From positions 5,863 to 69,862 of the forward strand of contig CAZIKB010000016.1 of NCBI GenBank assembly GCA_964539665.1: DNA of 64,000 bases, read 5' to 3'. The notes under the pieces are model-generated. The model did not search any database and had not been told where the DNA came from. It saw only the letters and a program-made list of their open reading frames with translations. Origin of the DNA: CAZIKB01 sp964539665 (lineage in GTDB: Bacteria; Zhuqueibacterota; Zhuqueibacteria; Oceanimicrobiales; Oceanimicrobiaceae). Shown here one piece after another: positions 33,117 through 41,924 of this stretch (its first letter is position 1; every line of letters starts with the position of its first letter). The translations under genes were made by a program, and so were the position numbers.

Positions 33117-33575
33117 TTATTTGATGGTCGCAAAACACTCGATTTCCAGGCGCGCCCCACGTGCAAGACCGCTGGTACCAAAAGCGCTGCGCGCGGGTTT
33201 GTGCGTTGGGAAATAAGTGATGTAAACCGAATTCATGTCGGCCCATTCGCTGATGTCAGCAAGCATCACTGTGCACTTGACCACCTGGTCTAAAGATGAT
33301 CCGTATTTTTCAAGCGTACCCTTGATGTTTTCCATGACCTGTTTAGTCTCTCCTTTGATACCGCCCGGAGCGAGTTGGTTCGTGCTGCGGTCAATGCCAA
33401 TTTGACCCGACAGATACAGCATGTGTCCAACGCGCACGGCCTCTGAAAAAGGACGAGTGGATGTAGTTTCAGAAGTTAAATACTCTACTAAAGGTAAAGC
33501 ATCCGAGGATTTCTGAGATTGGCAAGACGACAACAAAATAACGCATACAATTCCGAATATACTTTTGAAACGCAT
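33117..33575 (-). CDS. RidA-family protein with lipoprotein signal
   Basis: A 152-residue protein of the RidA/YjgF family (reactive enamine/imine deaminase). The fold is complete: FSEAVRVGHMLYLSGQIGID, GGIKGETKQVMENIKGTLEK, VKCTVMLADISEWADMN, and the signature segment KPARSAFGTSGLARGARLEIEC, whose Arg corresponds to the substrate-carboxylate binder. Unusually it starts with a signal peptide and lipobox (VILLSSCQS), so it should sit in the periplasm as a lipoprotein. Start 33575 is chosen for the AGGAGG site; a start at 33614 would put 13 residues before the signal. It is likely cotranscribed with the FmdB gene. Confidence 0.85.
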   Translation of the reverse strand: MRFKSIFGIVCVILLSSCQSQKSSDALPLVEYLTSETTSTRPFSEAVRVGHMLYLSGQIGIDRSTNQLAPGGIKGETKQVMENIKGTLEKYGSSLDQVVKCTVMLADISEWADMNSVYITYFPTHKPARSAFGTSGLARGARLEIECFATIK

Positions 33576-33627
33576 GAAGAACCTCCTTTTAGTAAATAAA
33601 TTAGAATTTTGCAAAATTGTATTTTCC

Positions 33628-33761
33628 TGTCGTTCTGAGGAGCCCTTCGACGTTGCTCAGGATAAACTCCATCACAAAGAATCTGTGACCACGAAACTAT
33701 CGGTTTTACAGTATGTTAGTGTTCTGAGAATCTTCGCTCCCAAAGGTCGTTCAGAATGACA
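33628..33761. repeat. Palindromic intergenic repeat (GTCATTCTGAG type)
   Basis: TGTCGTTCTGAGGAGC at the left end and GTTCAGAATGACA at the right are inverted copies across 134 bases. Inner blocks AAAGAATCTGTG and GAGAATCTTCGC are shared as well. It lies between the RidA and 33824 genes. Confidence 0.6.
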
Positions 33762-33823
33762 ATTATACATGTTGTACAGAAGTCTAAAAATAAATAGAAC
33801 GACTACTGATAATGAAAACCTCT

Positions 33824-34294
33824 TTATACCTGTGCTAACAGTACAACGTAGTTTTTGCCATACTTCTTTGCACATTTCGGACAGGTGGTGTAATAAAAAT
33901 AAAGTTTCTTTAAATCGCTGCCTTTAGAACTTGTGTACTCCTTCATTTCTTTTATCCATTGACTCATGTTTTTATAAGGTCCTTCGAAAACCTTACTCAA
34001 GAATTTTCCGGAGATAGTGGATGTTTTGGCGTTTGGAACGTCATTGGTGATACCAATGTAAATGTCCGCGCCCCATAGAGAGTTCTCATCAGAAAGTACG
34101 ATCATTTCTGATGATTTTGCTTCTGCAGCTTCGATGAGCGCCATGTTTCTTTTCATAACCGCTCCAAAGTTCAGTGGAATATGGAACAAACTTCTGACCC
34201 GGTCAGTGACAAATTTTTTATTGTCCCATGTTATCTCTTTTCCATCCCAGGCTTCAGGTTTAAATTCCGGACAGCATTCTCCATTTGTACTCAT
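33824..34294 (-). CDS. Conserved hypothetical protein with C-terminal CxxC (GyrI-like?)
   Basis: A 156-residue soluble protein. The N-terminus has a Cys-Cys pair (GECCPEFKPE). The middle has NKKFVTDRVRSLFHIPLNFG and an acidic IVLSDENSLWGADIYIGIT strand. The C-terminus is YYFYTT-like followed by CPKCAKKYGKNYVV. The sheet/helix rhythm reminds me of small GyrI-like ligand-binding proteins, and I have seen similar proteins labelled 'hydrolase', but I see no catalytic motif. The CPKC pair could hold a metal together with the N-terminal Cys pair. A single gene with a GGAGAA-type site. Confidence 0.6.
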   Translation of the reverse strand: MSTNGECCPEFKPEAWDGKEITWDNKKFVTDRVRSLFHIPLNFGAVMKRNMALIEAAEAKSSEMIVLSDENSLWGADIYIGITNDVPNAKTSTISGKFLSKVFEGPYKNMSQWIKEMKEYTSSKGSDLKKLYFYYTTCPKCAKKYGKNYVVLLAQV

Positions 34295-34504
34295 TTGTTT
34301 TTCTCCTTTCGCTAATTAAATGATTAATTAGATTATTCTGATATTTTCAACATTTTTATTGAGCAGTGCAAGTTCTATAATTCCGGTGCCGATGTGCTTG
34401 CGCCGGTAATATATATTTCTAAGTAATGAAATACAATTACTTTTTTGAGAACCTTAAATTCCAGCTAATTCGTTTAACTAAGTTTTCGACTGCCTTTTTG
34501 GCAT

Positions 34505-35545
34505 TCATTCTTCAACAAACTTAAAGCGCATAACCACTGGAAGATGATCGGATGCCTGGTCTGACATGGAGGCTACATAAGACTCAATGGGTTGTATCTT
34601 GTTTGAATTATAAAAGATATAGTCAATTTTTTTGGTTGGATCTGCTGACGGAAAGGTATGCGTTGATTTTTCATCTTTTACATACATAGAATAGGGGAAG
34701 GCTGCTTCGATGAATTTTTCATTAAGAAATAGCCGTATGGTTTCTTCTTTCTCCAGGCCTGAACTTTTCTTGGCAGGAAATTCTTTTGTTGACTCGGTCT
34801 GCGGCGGCAGGCTATTAAAATCTCCAATTAAAAGCAGGGGGTATTCTTCGATGTAATTCCTGCAAATCTGAAGTACGGTTTCAGCCTGACGTTCTCGTGT
34901 CTGTTTATTATAGGCTTCAAAATGAACATTTACAATGACCAGAGTCCTGCCAACATCAACTTTGACAACCTGTGCCAATCTATCGAGGTAAAATGGGTCA
35001 TAAAAAAAAGCCAGGTTCTCAGGTCGTTCTAAAACAATACGTTCCTGTGATTCTATAGGATATCGACTCAATAAAGCCTGCCCCGAGAGGACTCGACCAA
35101 AATGGGCAGCAGGCGGCCAGTAGGGAAATGGCACATAGTTTTTATCCCAATTAACAGCCAATGCCGCATAGCCATAACTGGTATGCTGAGCCAATGAATC
35201 CAGTTGGTTTCTATAGAACGAGCGCTTTGAGCAAAAATCAATTTCCTGAAATCCGATAAAGTCCGGCTGTATTATGCTAAAAACCCGATTAACTTTTCTT
35301 AAGTTGTCATCAAAAAAATCCGCTGTCGTTTTTACAGGTAAATTGTTGGTCATGCCGGACAGGTAGCCAATATTATAAGTCATCACGGCAAATGTGTCCT
35401 TGTTAACCGCCGCCTGTTTTATCGAATGGGAGTACTTCCTGGTTTGTGAAAGGTTTTCGGGCTGCAGACTACTTGAAGTTGCCCAGATAAACAGGCTTAA
35501 TAAGAAGGTTGAAACGAGAACGAAAATACTTAGTTTTTTAAACAA
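34505..35545 (-). CDS. Endonuclease/exonuclease/phosphatase (EEP) family, exported
   Basis: A 346-residue metal-dependent phosphoesterase. The N-terminus is a signal peptide or anchor (IFVLVSTFLLSLFIWATSSS). EEP motifs follow in order: MTYNIGYLSG (Asn), FIGFQEID (metal Glu), VNVHFEAYN, LLIGDFNSLPP (Asp/Asn), KIDYIFYNS and the final SDHLPVVMRF (Asp-His). All active-site residues appear intact. It starts eight bases inside the end of nadA, so the two are translationally coupled, although no pathway link is evident. Extracytoplasmic EEP proteins act on phospholipids, sphingomyelin-like lipids, nucleic acids or phosphoesters; which applies is not clear. Confidence 0.88.
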   Translation of the reverse strand: MFKKLSIFVLVSTFLLSLFIWATSSSLQPENLSQTRKYSHSIKQAAVNKDTFAVMTYNIGYLSGMTNNLPVKTTADFFDDNLRKVNRVFSIIQPDFIGFQEIDFCSKRSFYRNQLDSLAQHTSYGYAALAVNWDKNYVPFPYWPPAAHFGRVLSGQALLSRYPIESQERIVLERPENLAFFYDPFYLDRLAQVVKVDVGRTLVIVNVHFEAYNKQTRERQAETVLQICRNYIEEYPLLLIGDFNSLPPQTESTKEFPAKKSSGLEKEETIRLFLNEKFIEAAFPYSMYVKDEKSTHTFPSADPTKKIDYIFYNSNKIQPIESYVASMSDQASDHLPVVMRFKFVEE

Positions 35546-36596
35546 TTTCTAACATTCTTTCTATGGATTTTTTCGCCCGGATACGGATGTCTTCGGGAAC
35601 CTCAATGGCGAATTCATTTTTTCGCAGGGAATTGAGAGTGTCTTCAAGAGTAATTTCATGCATGTGTGGACAGCGTATACTGCACAAACGTACCATCTCT
35701 TTTTCTGGATTTTCTGCCACGATGTTATCCCCCATACTGCATTCTGTTAGCAGGAGATATTGTGCCACATCATTTTGTTTAACGTATTCAATCATTTTAG
35801 AAGTGCTGCCAGAATAATCTGATGCAGCAACTACTTCCGGGCTGCATTCGGGATGAGCTAATACTTTGACGTCCGGGAATTGTGACCGCACATTCTTGAT
35901 GTCTGCTACGGTGAATTTATCGTGTACTTCGCATCGACCGTGCCAGCCGAGCATAGTATATTGCAAGGCTGAATTGCCGGTCTTTCTATTTACAAAGCCT
36001 TTTTTACTGGGGAATATAATCTTTTTGCCGGTTTCTTTCGCGACATTCTGAGCAAGATATTCATCAGGCAAAAATATGACCGTGTCACTTTTTAACGAAT
36101 TCACAACTTTGGCCGCATTGCTGGATGTGCAGCAAATATCCGTTTCAGCTTTGACATCTGCATAGGTGTTAATATAGGTAACAACCGGCACGTCTGGAAA
36201 TCGTTCACGCAGGTTGCGTACATCCTCGGCTGTGATGCTTTCCGCTAATGAACAGCCGGCTTTCCGGGACGGCAGGAGTACGGTTTTAACTGGATTCAAA
36301 ATTTTTGCGGTTTCAGCCATAAAACGCACCCCACAAAATACGATAGGATCACAGTCGGTTGAGGCTGCTATTCGACTCAGTTCCAGGGAATCGCCAACCA
36401 CATCCGGCACAGTGTGATAAAGGGCTGGCTCCATGTAATTGTGGCCTAAAATTAAAGCGCCACGCTCTTTTTTCATGCGATTGATTTCATAAACCAATTC
36501 CGCTTTAATACGAATTTCGAAATCCGGCACAATTTTATGCAGTAATTGCTGCATTTTATCATACGTTTCCTGAACGGAATTTGCTTGGAAAGGCAT
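35538..36596 (-). CDS. nadA: Quinolinate synthase A
   Basis: Cytosolic [4Fe-4S] enzyme that condenses iminoaspartate with dihydroxyacetone phosphate to give quinolinate for NAD synthesis. It has 352 residues, a normal length. The three cluster cysteines are visible: RKAGCSLAESI, then HPECSPEVV and finally CPHMHEITLEDTL. Substrate motifs are LGHNYMEPALYH, GDSLELSR, YINTYADVKAETD and CTSSNA. nadB and nadC are not in the window. The downstream EEP gene overlaps by eight bases. AGGAGGTTTAGTTA precedes the start on the minus strand. Confidence 0.97.
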   Translation of the reverse strand: MPFQANSVQETYDKMQQLLHKIVPDFEIRIKAELVYEINRMKKERGALILGHNYMEPALYHTVPDVVGDSLELSRIAASTDCDPIVFCGVRFMAETAKILNPVKTVLLPSRKAGCSLAESITAEDVRNLRERFPDVPVVTYINTYADVKAETDICCTSSNAAKVVNSLKSDTVIFLPDEYLAQNVAKETGKKIIFPSKKGFVNRKTGNSALQYTMLGWHGRCEVHDKFTVADIKNVRSQFPDVKVLAHPECSPEVVAASDYSGSTSKMIEYVKQNDVAQYLLLTECSMGDNIVAENPEKEMVRLCSIRCPHMHEITLEDTLNSLRKNEFAIEVPEDIRIRAKKSIERMLEIV

Positions 36597-36795
36597 TAAC
36601 TAAACCTCCTTCTTTGTCATACACAAAATTTCTATCAGACTCTCATTCCGATATTTTTTTGCTTTATAGTATCTCGGTTTTTCTTATGAAAGCAAAGATG
36701 TTATCCTATTACTCATCATGAATAACTGAATAAAATATGAGAAAATTTCATGAAAATTCCAAGTTATTATAATAAAATATCAAACTTTATTTAAC

Positions 36796-37347
36796 TTATT
36801 TTCCTTCGATAATTCCACAGGCGATACGTGCGCCAGCGGCGCCCGTTGGTTGTGAAGACAAATCATCGGGATCAGCATGCAGAATAACACCTTTGCCGAT
36901 GATAGAGTTGACACCCTCAAAAGTAAGACGGGAATCAATGAACTCTTTGCGGGCAATTCCGGACGCATCAGCCGTAATGTTGCCCAGGTCGCCAACGTGG
37001 CGCTGGTCTGCCATTGGTCCGGCGTGAGGCATGCTTTCAGGATTAAAGTGACCACCGGCTGATTTGCCGTCGCCGCTGCTGCAGTCGCCAAATTCATGAA
37101 TATGAAAGCCGTGTTCTCCTTCGGATACGCCTTCAAAATGGGCAACTACGCGAATCCCGGTTTCTTCTTTGGTGAAAGTCACCGTGCCTTTTGCCTGGTG
37201 GCCGGCAGTTGGACTCATTTCAGCTACGGCTTTGGTTGGGAGCGTGGATGTTTTCTCAGAATCTACTTCTTTTTTTGTGCAACTAAACAGCCAGAGCATG
37301 AAGATAAATAATAATGTAATTTGTCCATAAACCACTCTTTTTAACAT
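36796..37347 (-). CDS. sodC: Cu/Zn superoxide dismutase, lipoprotein
   Basis: Periplasmic superoxide dismutase of 183 residues. A signal sequence ends at a lipobox (MLWLFSCTK), so it is probably lipid-anchored. Metal ligands are in order: HGFHIHEFGDC (two Cu His and the disulphide Cys), GGHFNPESMPHAG (bridging His), RHVGDLGNI (Zn His), and ILHADPDDL (Cu His). The second disulphide Cys is in RIACGII and the active-site Arg in GAAGARIACG. ATG 37347 is chosen over 37362 because GGAGG then sits eight bases upstream. Divergent from the cold-shock gene across a 430-base spacer with a 12-bp inverted repeat. Confidence 0.95.
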   Translation of the reverse strand: MLKRVVYGQITLLFIFMLWLFSCTKKEVDSEKTSTLPTKAVAEMSPTAGHQAKGTVTFTKEETGIRVVAHFEGVSEGEHGFHIHEFGDCSSGDGKSAGGHFNPESMPHAGPMADQRHVGDLGNITADASGIARKEFIDSRLTFEGVNSIIGKGVILHADPDDLSSQPTGAAGARIACGIIEGK

Positions 37348-37451
37348 AAGGAAATCCTCCATCTATTTTAAATTTTATATTTTTTTGTACAATCTGTCAT
37401 TTTACTAAAACAGCTCGGATCATGCTGTCGCGGATTCTTTTTATTGTCAAA

Positions 37452-37505
37452 GTCAAAATGATTATTAACTAATGCTTTAATTATTTTGACCAAAATCATT
37501 TTGAC
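37452..37505. promoter_or_regulatory. 12-bp inverted repeat in the sodC/csp divergent region
   Basis: GTCAAAATGATT (37452-37463) and AATCATTTTGAC (37494-37505) are exact inverse complements separated by 30 bases, between the divergent sodC and cold-shock genes. This could be a regulator site or an RNA hairpin in the long csp leader. Nothing else recognisable lies in 37348-37774. Confidence 0.4.
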
Positions 37506-37774
37506 ATTTTGTTTTAAAACTAAGTTTTGAATTAAATTATGTGCTTAATAGTTGGTTTTACTTGCACTTATAACTATTATTATGATTTGGTTGTGAATAA
37601 AACATGTTAAGTAATTCGCTTTTTTGATTCAATAATCACTAATATATAGTTCGATTCATGAAATGTCAACAAAATTTATATACACCTGTTGAGTTTAGTG
37701 TAAAATTATCTTGATTAAATTGCGGGAAATCTTTACTATTTAGTGTTTAATCAAAATCAGGGAGGTATGATTTT

Positions 37775-37981
37775 ATGCAGTATGGCACGGTTAAATTGTG
37801 GCAAGCAAGTAAGGGTTTTGGCTTTATTGAATCTGATGATGACGAAGAACTATTTGTACACGTGAGCGATTTAGATATCACGGTAAAAGACAATAAACTC
37901 CGTGAAGGCCAACGTGTAGGATTTGATGTGCGGCGCGATATGAAAGGTGATAAAGCTATCAGGGTAAGAGTCATTGGATAG
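37775..37981 (+). CDS. csp: Cold-shock domain protein
   Basis: A 68-residue single-stranded nucleic-acid-binding protein, acting as an RNA chaperone. RNP-1 appears as KGFGFIESDD and RNP-2 as ELFVHVSDL; the N-terminus MQYGTVKLWQASKGFG and the end of the OB fold (GQRVGFDVRRD) are typical. GGGAGG precedes the ATG by about ten bases. The non-coding stretch before it is long, as in cold-shock genes that carry a temperature-sensitive leader, but I cannot identify a specific element. Followed by an inverted repeat at 38069-38134. Confidence 0.93.
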   Translation: MQYGTVKLWQASKGFGFIESDDDEELFVHVSDLDITVKDNKLREGQRVGFDVRRDMKGDKAIRVRVIG

Positions 37982-38068
37982 AGTCAGACGATGCTCAATA
38001 TTAAATTGAAATTCATAACTTCACGTATTGACTTAGTAGCCAATTTCATAAATACAGTAACATAAACG

Positions 38069-38134
38069 TTTTGACAGGATTAAAAAGATAAACAGGATAG
38101 CCATTATCTCGTTGATCCTATCATCCTGTCAAAA
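38069..38134. repeat. Inverted repeat downstream of csp (TTTTGACAGGAT)
   Basis: TTTTGACAGGAT (38069-38080) and ATCCTGTCAAAA (38123-38134) are exact inverse complements, with inner blocks ACAGGATAG and CTATC that can extend the stem. It lies between the convergent csp and YheT-like genes and may act as a bidirectional terminator. The GACAGGAT core also occurs in the direct repeats at 21905 and 22301. Confidence 0.55.
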
Positions 38135-38157
38135 AAAGATTAATACCCTGTGATCGG

Positions 38158-39249
38158 TTATTTTTTGTATAATTCCGTATTTGCTTCTATTAGGTTTTTT
38201 GAATACATCAGTATTGCATAGTCCATCCAACGATGATTTCCAATCGGGGTTTTATAAGCCGATACGAATCCCAAGTGTCCGCCGCTCTTGGTAATTTGAA
38301 TATTTAAAAATTCATTTTCAGGCAAGTCTGTAAAACTCTCTTTTGGAACGAAAGGATCATCTGCACTTACTATTATGAAAGCGGGAACGGAAACGTCGGA
38401 TAGGAATTGTTTCGCGCTGCACTTTGCATAATAATCTTCAGCCGAATCAAAATTGTTGAGCGGAGCTACACATATTTCATCAAATTGACGAACTGTCATT
38501 TTCCGAGGAAATTGAAAATTAGGGAAATCAGGAAAGCAGGTCTGGCGTTCCTTGACCGCATCTTTCAGCAAACGGACAAATCTAAAATCATAAATCCTGT
38601 TCTGATTCTTAGACAGCGCTTGTGCACAAAAGGATAGATCAATTGGCGGCGCTATCGTGATGGCGCCGCACAAATTGTCTGGAATTGGATCAATGGACTC
38701 TCCAATAAGTTTTAGGAGCATATTACCGCTCAGAGAAAATCCTACAGCTATTAGTGGAATGTCAGGATAGAGTTTGTTAATATGAATTATTGCTCGACTT
38801 ACATCGGCGCTGCGTCCTGAATGATAAAGTTTTTTTGACATACCCACACCATCACCGCAGCCTCGGTGATTCAAGCGAAACGTCGTCCATCCTTGTCCTA
38901 AAAATAGACTGGCCAAACGAATCATGTACGGCGACTCGGCATGACCTCCGAGGCCGTGCATAAATAAAATCGCTTTGTTAACCTGTGGTTTTTGACTGAA
39001 TTGATTTTCACACATGGTCAGCCTGTCTCCATCGGATAGTTGAACCTGATGAATTTTAGTTGGTTGAAGCAGTTTTGGGCTTGGTAAATAATATCCGAAT
39101 ATTGTCTGCAGATGACCGCCTGGTACAAGCGGGTGAGGCTTGAAGGGAATAAAATTGGTTGAATGTTTCAAATAATTAATCGTACTATTTTTATATGTTT
39201 TAAATATTAAGATTTGAATATAGTATATTATTTGTAAAATCATAATCAA
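38158..39249 (-). CDS. YheT-family alpha/beta hydrolase
   Basis: A serine hydrolase of the YheT/ABHD1-3 (EMB8) group. Marks are FKPHPLVPGGHLQTIFGYYLP near the N-terminus (positions about 35-55), LFMHGLGGHAESPY, RLNHRGCGDG, the nucleophile elbow AVGFSLSGNMLL, the acid in VSADDPFVPKESF and the His in KSGGHLGFV. As annotated it has 363 residues, but the first 25-30 (a hydrophobic IYYIQILIF stretch) are atypical. The real start may be a TTG codon just before KHSTNFIPF, giving about 335 residues. The substrate is unknown; relatives include medium-chain esterases and lipases. Confidence 0.88.
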   Translation of the reverse strand: MIMILQIIYYIQILIFKTYKNSTINYLKHSTNFIPFKPHPLVPGGHLQTIFGYYLPSPKLLQPTKIHQVQLSDGDRLTMCENQFSQKPQVNKAILFMHGLGGHAESPYMIRLASLFLGQGWTTFRLNHRGCGDGVGMSKKLYHSGRSADVSRAIIHINKLYPDIPLIAVGFSLSGNMLLKLIGESIDPIPDNLCGAITIAPPIDLSFCAQALSKNQNRIYDFRFVRLLKDAVKERQTCFPDFPNFQFPRKMTVRQFDEICVAPLNNFDSAEDYYAKCSAKQFLSDVSVPAFIIVSADDPFVPKESFTDLPENEFLNIQITKSGGHLGFVSAYKTPIGNHRWMDYAILMYSKNLIEANTELYKK

Positions 39250-39426
39250 AAAAATATTGATTCTGATCGATAGATTAATAAATTAACTCTTGCGTGCATA
39301 ATGAATAGAAAAAAATAAGTGATCAGACTATCTCTATCCTGTAGAGCAGGCGTGTGATTTTTGGAACGTTAGGCGGAAAGACGTCCATAAAGTGCATTCA
39401 CGAAAGAATTAAGGATATACCTAACT

Positions 39427-39795
39427 ATGATATCAAAACAACCCTCAATTATCGAACAAGATATTGTATTAATTTATTACGACAACAATCCAGCATTTTA
39501 TGCCCGGGTTGAAAAAATTATTGCTGATTATAAGCCGAAGTGGTGGCGAGTCAAATTTTTGTTCTTGATAGTTCCAGTACAAGTAGTTACCTGGATTATT
39601 GACGAAGAGCAAATCCGCGGCGCTGATTTCACTATGGGGGGGACGCCGGTAAGAATTGAAAAGGTGGTCATTCCCAAAGAGGCTGATATGAATGCTGAAG
39701 GTAAAGAAGGGTCATTAAATAATCAAGGGAGTGAACAAAAGCAGCCCGGAAAAGCAAGAGTCCTTTCCATGACCGATAAAAAGAAAAAAACGTAA
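39427..39795 (+). CDS. Conserved hypothetical protein with a basic, disordered tail
   Basis: A 122-residue protein of unknown function. The first 80 residues form a compact domain (IVLIYYDNNPAFYARVEKI, then KWWRVKFLFLIVPVQVVTWI, then RGADFTMGGTPVRIEKV). I have the impression of seeing the TWILDEEQI...FTMGGTP pattern in other bacteria as an uncharacterised family. The last 35 residues are Lys/Gln/Ser-rich and probably disordered. AAGGATATACCTAAC precedes the ATG. It converges with the GGDEF-EAL gene 27 bases away. No catalytic motif is seen. Confidence 0.65.
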   Translation: MISKQPSIIEQDIVLIYYDNNPAFYARVEKIIADYKPKWWRVKFLFLIVPVQVVTWIIDEEQIRGADFTMGGTPVRIEKVVIPKEADMNAEGKEGSLNNQGSEQKQPGKARVLSMTDKKKKT

Positions 39796-39821
39796 ACTAC
39801 TCCAATTGAAGCTATTTATGA

Positions 39822-41870
39822 TCAGTTTGATTTCAATAATTTTGTTAATTTATTGACTGGCACAGGTTTACTGAAATAGAAACCTTGCATTTCATCACAT
39901 TTCAAAGTTCTTAAAAACACCAATTGTTCCGCATTTTCTACTCCTTCCGCAAGCACCTTTAATTTTAGTCTGTGCGCCATGGCTACAATGGCCGAAGCAA
40001 TTGCCCAATCATCATGGTAGGAGTGCAGGCCGTTTACGAATGACCGATCAATTTTTAATATGTCTAAGGGAAATCTCTTCAAATAACTTAAAGAAGCATA
40101 CCCTGTTCCAAAGTCATCCATGGATATCTTAATCCCCATTTTTTTCAATGTGTTTAGCGTTGATATTGTATACTCGACATTTTGCATAGCACAGCTTTCG
40201 GTAATTTCCAATACCAGACTATGCGGCTCAAGTCCGGATTCAGTTACTACCCGATTTATAACATCATCGAGTCTCATTACCCGGAATTGGCGAGCAGAAA
40301 GGTTCACAGCCACCCGTAATGAATGAAAGCCAGCATCCTGCCAGGCTTTAATTTGTTTAGTAGCAGTTCGAAGCACCCAGTCACCAAGTGGAACAATAAG
40401 CCCGGACTCTTCTGCAAGAGAAATAAATTTACTTGGTGGTAACAAACCACGTTTTGGGTGCTGCCAGCGCACTAAAGCTTCAACACCCGTAATTTTATTT
40501 GTGTACAAATCTACCTGAGGCTGGTAATGCAGTACTAATTCTTCATTTTCAATTGCCAGTCGAAGATTTCTTTCAAGATTCAAGCGTTCTAAGGCCTCGG
40601 TTTTATTCGATGAATTGAAATACTGATAGTTGTTTCCTTCTGTTTTTGCAAGATACATCGCGATGTCAGCATTTTTGACAAGGGCATCGATGTCCTGCCC
40701 GTCGTTTGGAAAGAAGCTTATACCAATGCTCGCAGCAATTGTAATCCGATTTTGTTCTATAATAAAAGGTTTGGACAATTCGTGAAGTATCGTTTGCGCA
40801 ATCTTGTCAGAGTCTTGCTGTTGCACGATATGATCTAATATTATGGTAAATTCATCACCACCCAAGCGGGCAATTGTATCACTTTCACGAAGACACTTTT
40901 TTAAACGTTCAGCAACAGCTTTCAATAATAAATCGCCGACGTGGTGCCCGAGAGAATCGTTTATCGGTTTGAACTTATCTAAATCGAGAAATAATAAAGT
41001 AACTTTATGTCTGTAACGTTTGGCCTGGACAATGGCGCGCCCTAGTCGGTCATAAAACAATAAGCGGTTTGGCAGGTTGGTCAGGGCGTCGTGATAAGCG
41101 AGATGCCGCTCCTTCTCCCGTGCTTTTTTCAAATAAGTTGTCATTTGGTTTCGTCTGGTTATATCGCGCAATGTTGCGAGATAGGCGCTATCACCTTCCC
41201 AGTCTATTTTTACTACCCGCATTTCCGCTGTAATTTTATCATCTTCGGAACGAATAATATCAATCTCGGAAGTCTGACCAGCGACTACAGGAAACCTGAA
41301 CAATTTACCTATTAAGTTTCCCGCTTTTTGGCCAAAAAGGATTTCTGCGGCGGGACTGAAAAAACGTGTTTTCCCATTTTTATCAATAATAACGATACCA
41401 TCAGCATTATTTTCAATTATATTGATTAATCGAATTTCGCTGGACATGATATCCTGGATTTTAAAAAGTAGATTTTTTAATATTTTGTGACGTTCCAGTG
41501 TACACAGAATAGTCTTAATTAGCAGATTGTCATCTATTTGACCTTTAGTAAGGAAGTCCTGAGCGCCGTCTTTTACAGCTTCTATACCAAGTTTTATGCT
41601 TTTTTCATTTGTAATTATAATTATTGGAATTCCCTTTACTTGTTTTTTAAACGTTAAATAGGCATTATGGTCCTGGCCTTCAGACAAATTAAGCTCTAAA
41701 AATATGACATCAAAATTTTTGCGCTTAGGAAATGGAATTACATTTTCAATTCCGGCAACATTAACTAATTTAAACTTTAAATGATCCGACTTTTTGAGGA
41801 TTTTTTTTATATTCTGCACTTCGGCAGAATCGTTCGAGATTAGAAGAATTTTAATGAAATGTAAATCCAT
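39822..41870 (-). CDS. Pseudo-receiver-PAS-GGDEF-EAL cyclic-di-GMP enzyme
   Basis: A 682-residue cytosolic protein. Residues 1-120 have the receiver fold, but the phosphate-accepting Asp is Glu59 (VIFLELNLSEG) and the acidic pocket reads SND, so it should not be phosphorylated; Glu may mimic the active state. A PAS domain follows (about 140-240), then GGDEF (motif RLGGDEF, residues 337-341 for GGDEF) and EAL (EALVRW, 464-469; DDFGTGYASLSYL; LAEGVE). Both the cyclase and the phosphodiesterase motif are intact, so either or both activities are possible. It is the last of six receiver-domain genes on this strand. Whether net output is synthesis or hydrolysis of c-di-GMP cannot be read. Confidence 0.92.
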   Translation of the reverse strand: MDLHFIKILLISNDSAEVQNIKKILKKSDHLKFKLVNVAGIENVIPFPKRKNFDVIFLELNLSEGQDHNAYLTFKKQVKGIPIIIITNEKSIKLGIEAVKDGAQDFLTKGQIDDNLLIKTILCTLERHKILKNLLFKIQDIMSSEIRLINIIENNADGIVIIDKNGKTRFFSPAAEILFGQKAGNLIGKLFRFPVVAGQTSEIDIIRSEDDKITAEMRVVKIDWEGDSAYLATLRDITRRNQMTTYLKKAREKERHLAYHDALTNLPNRLLFYDRLGRAIVQAKRYRHKVTLLFLDLDKFKPINDSLGHHVGDLLLKAVAERLKKCLRESDTIARLGGDEFTIILDHIVQQQDSDKIAQTILHELSKPFIIEQNRITIAASIGISFFPNDGQDIDALVKNADIAMYLAKTEGNNYQYFNSSNKTEALERLNLERNLRLAIENEELVLHYQPQVDLYTNKITGVEALVRWQHPKRGLLPPSKFISLAEESGLIVPLGDWVLRTATKQIKAWQDAGFHSLRVAVNLSARQFRVMRLDDVINRVVTESGLEPHSLVLEITESCAMQNVEYTISTLNTLKKMGIKISMDDFGTGYASLSYLKRFPLDILKIDRSFVNGLHSYHDDWAIASAIVAMAHRLKLKVLAEGVENAEQLVFLRTLKCDEMQGFYFSKPVPVNKLTKLLKSN

Positions 41871-41924
41871 TTATCAATATATGTGAAGATTACCGGTTGG
41901 TTTTATTAACTGATTTATTAAAGT

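Noticed and set aside
37506..37774. Riboswitch or known cold-shock leader element before csp
   Set aside because: The spacer is long, but I could match no conserved riboswitch core or cold-box sequence by eye.
39250..39426. Structured RNA (c-di-GMP riboswitch) before the 39427 gene
   Set aside because: The sequence lacks the conserved GEMM core elements; no stable paired layout was seen.
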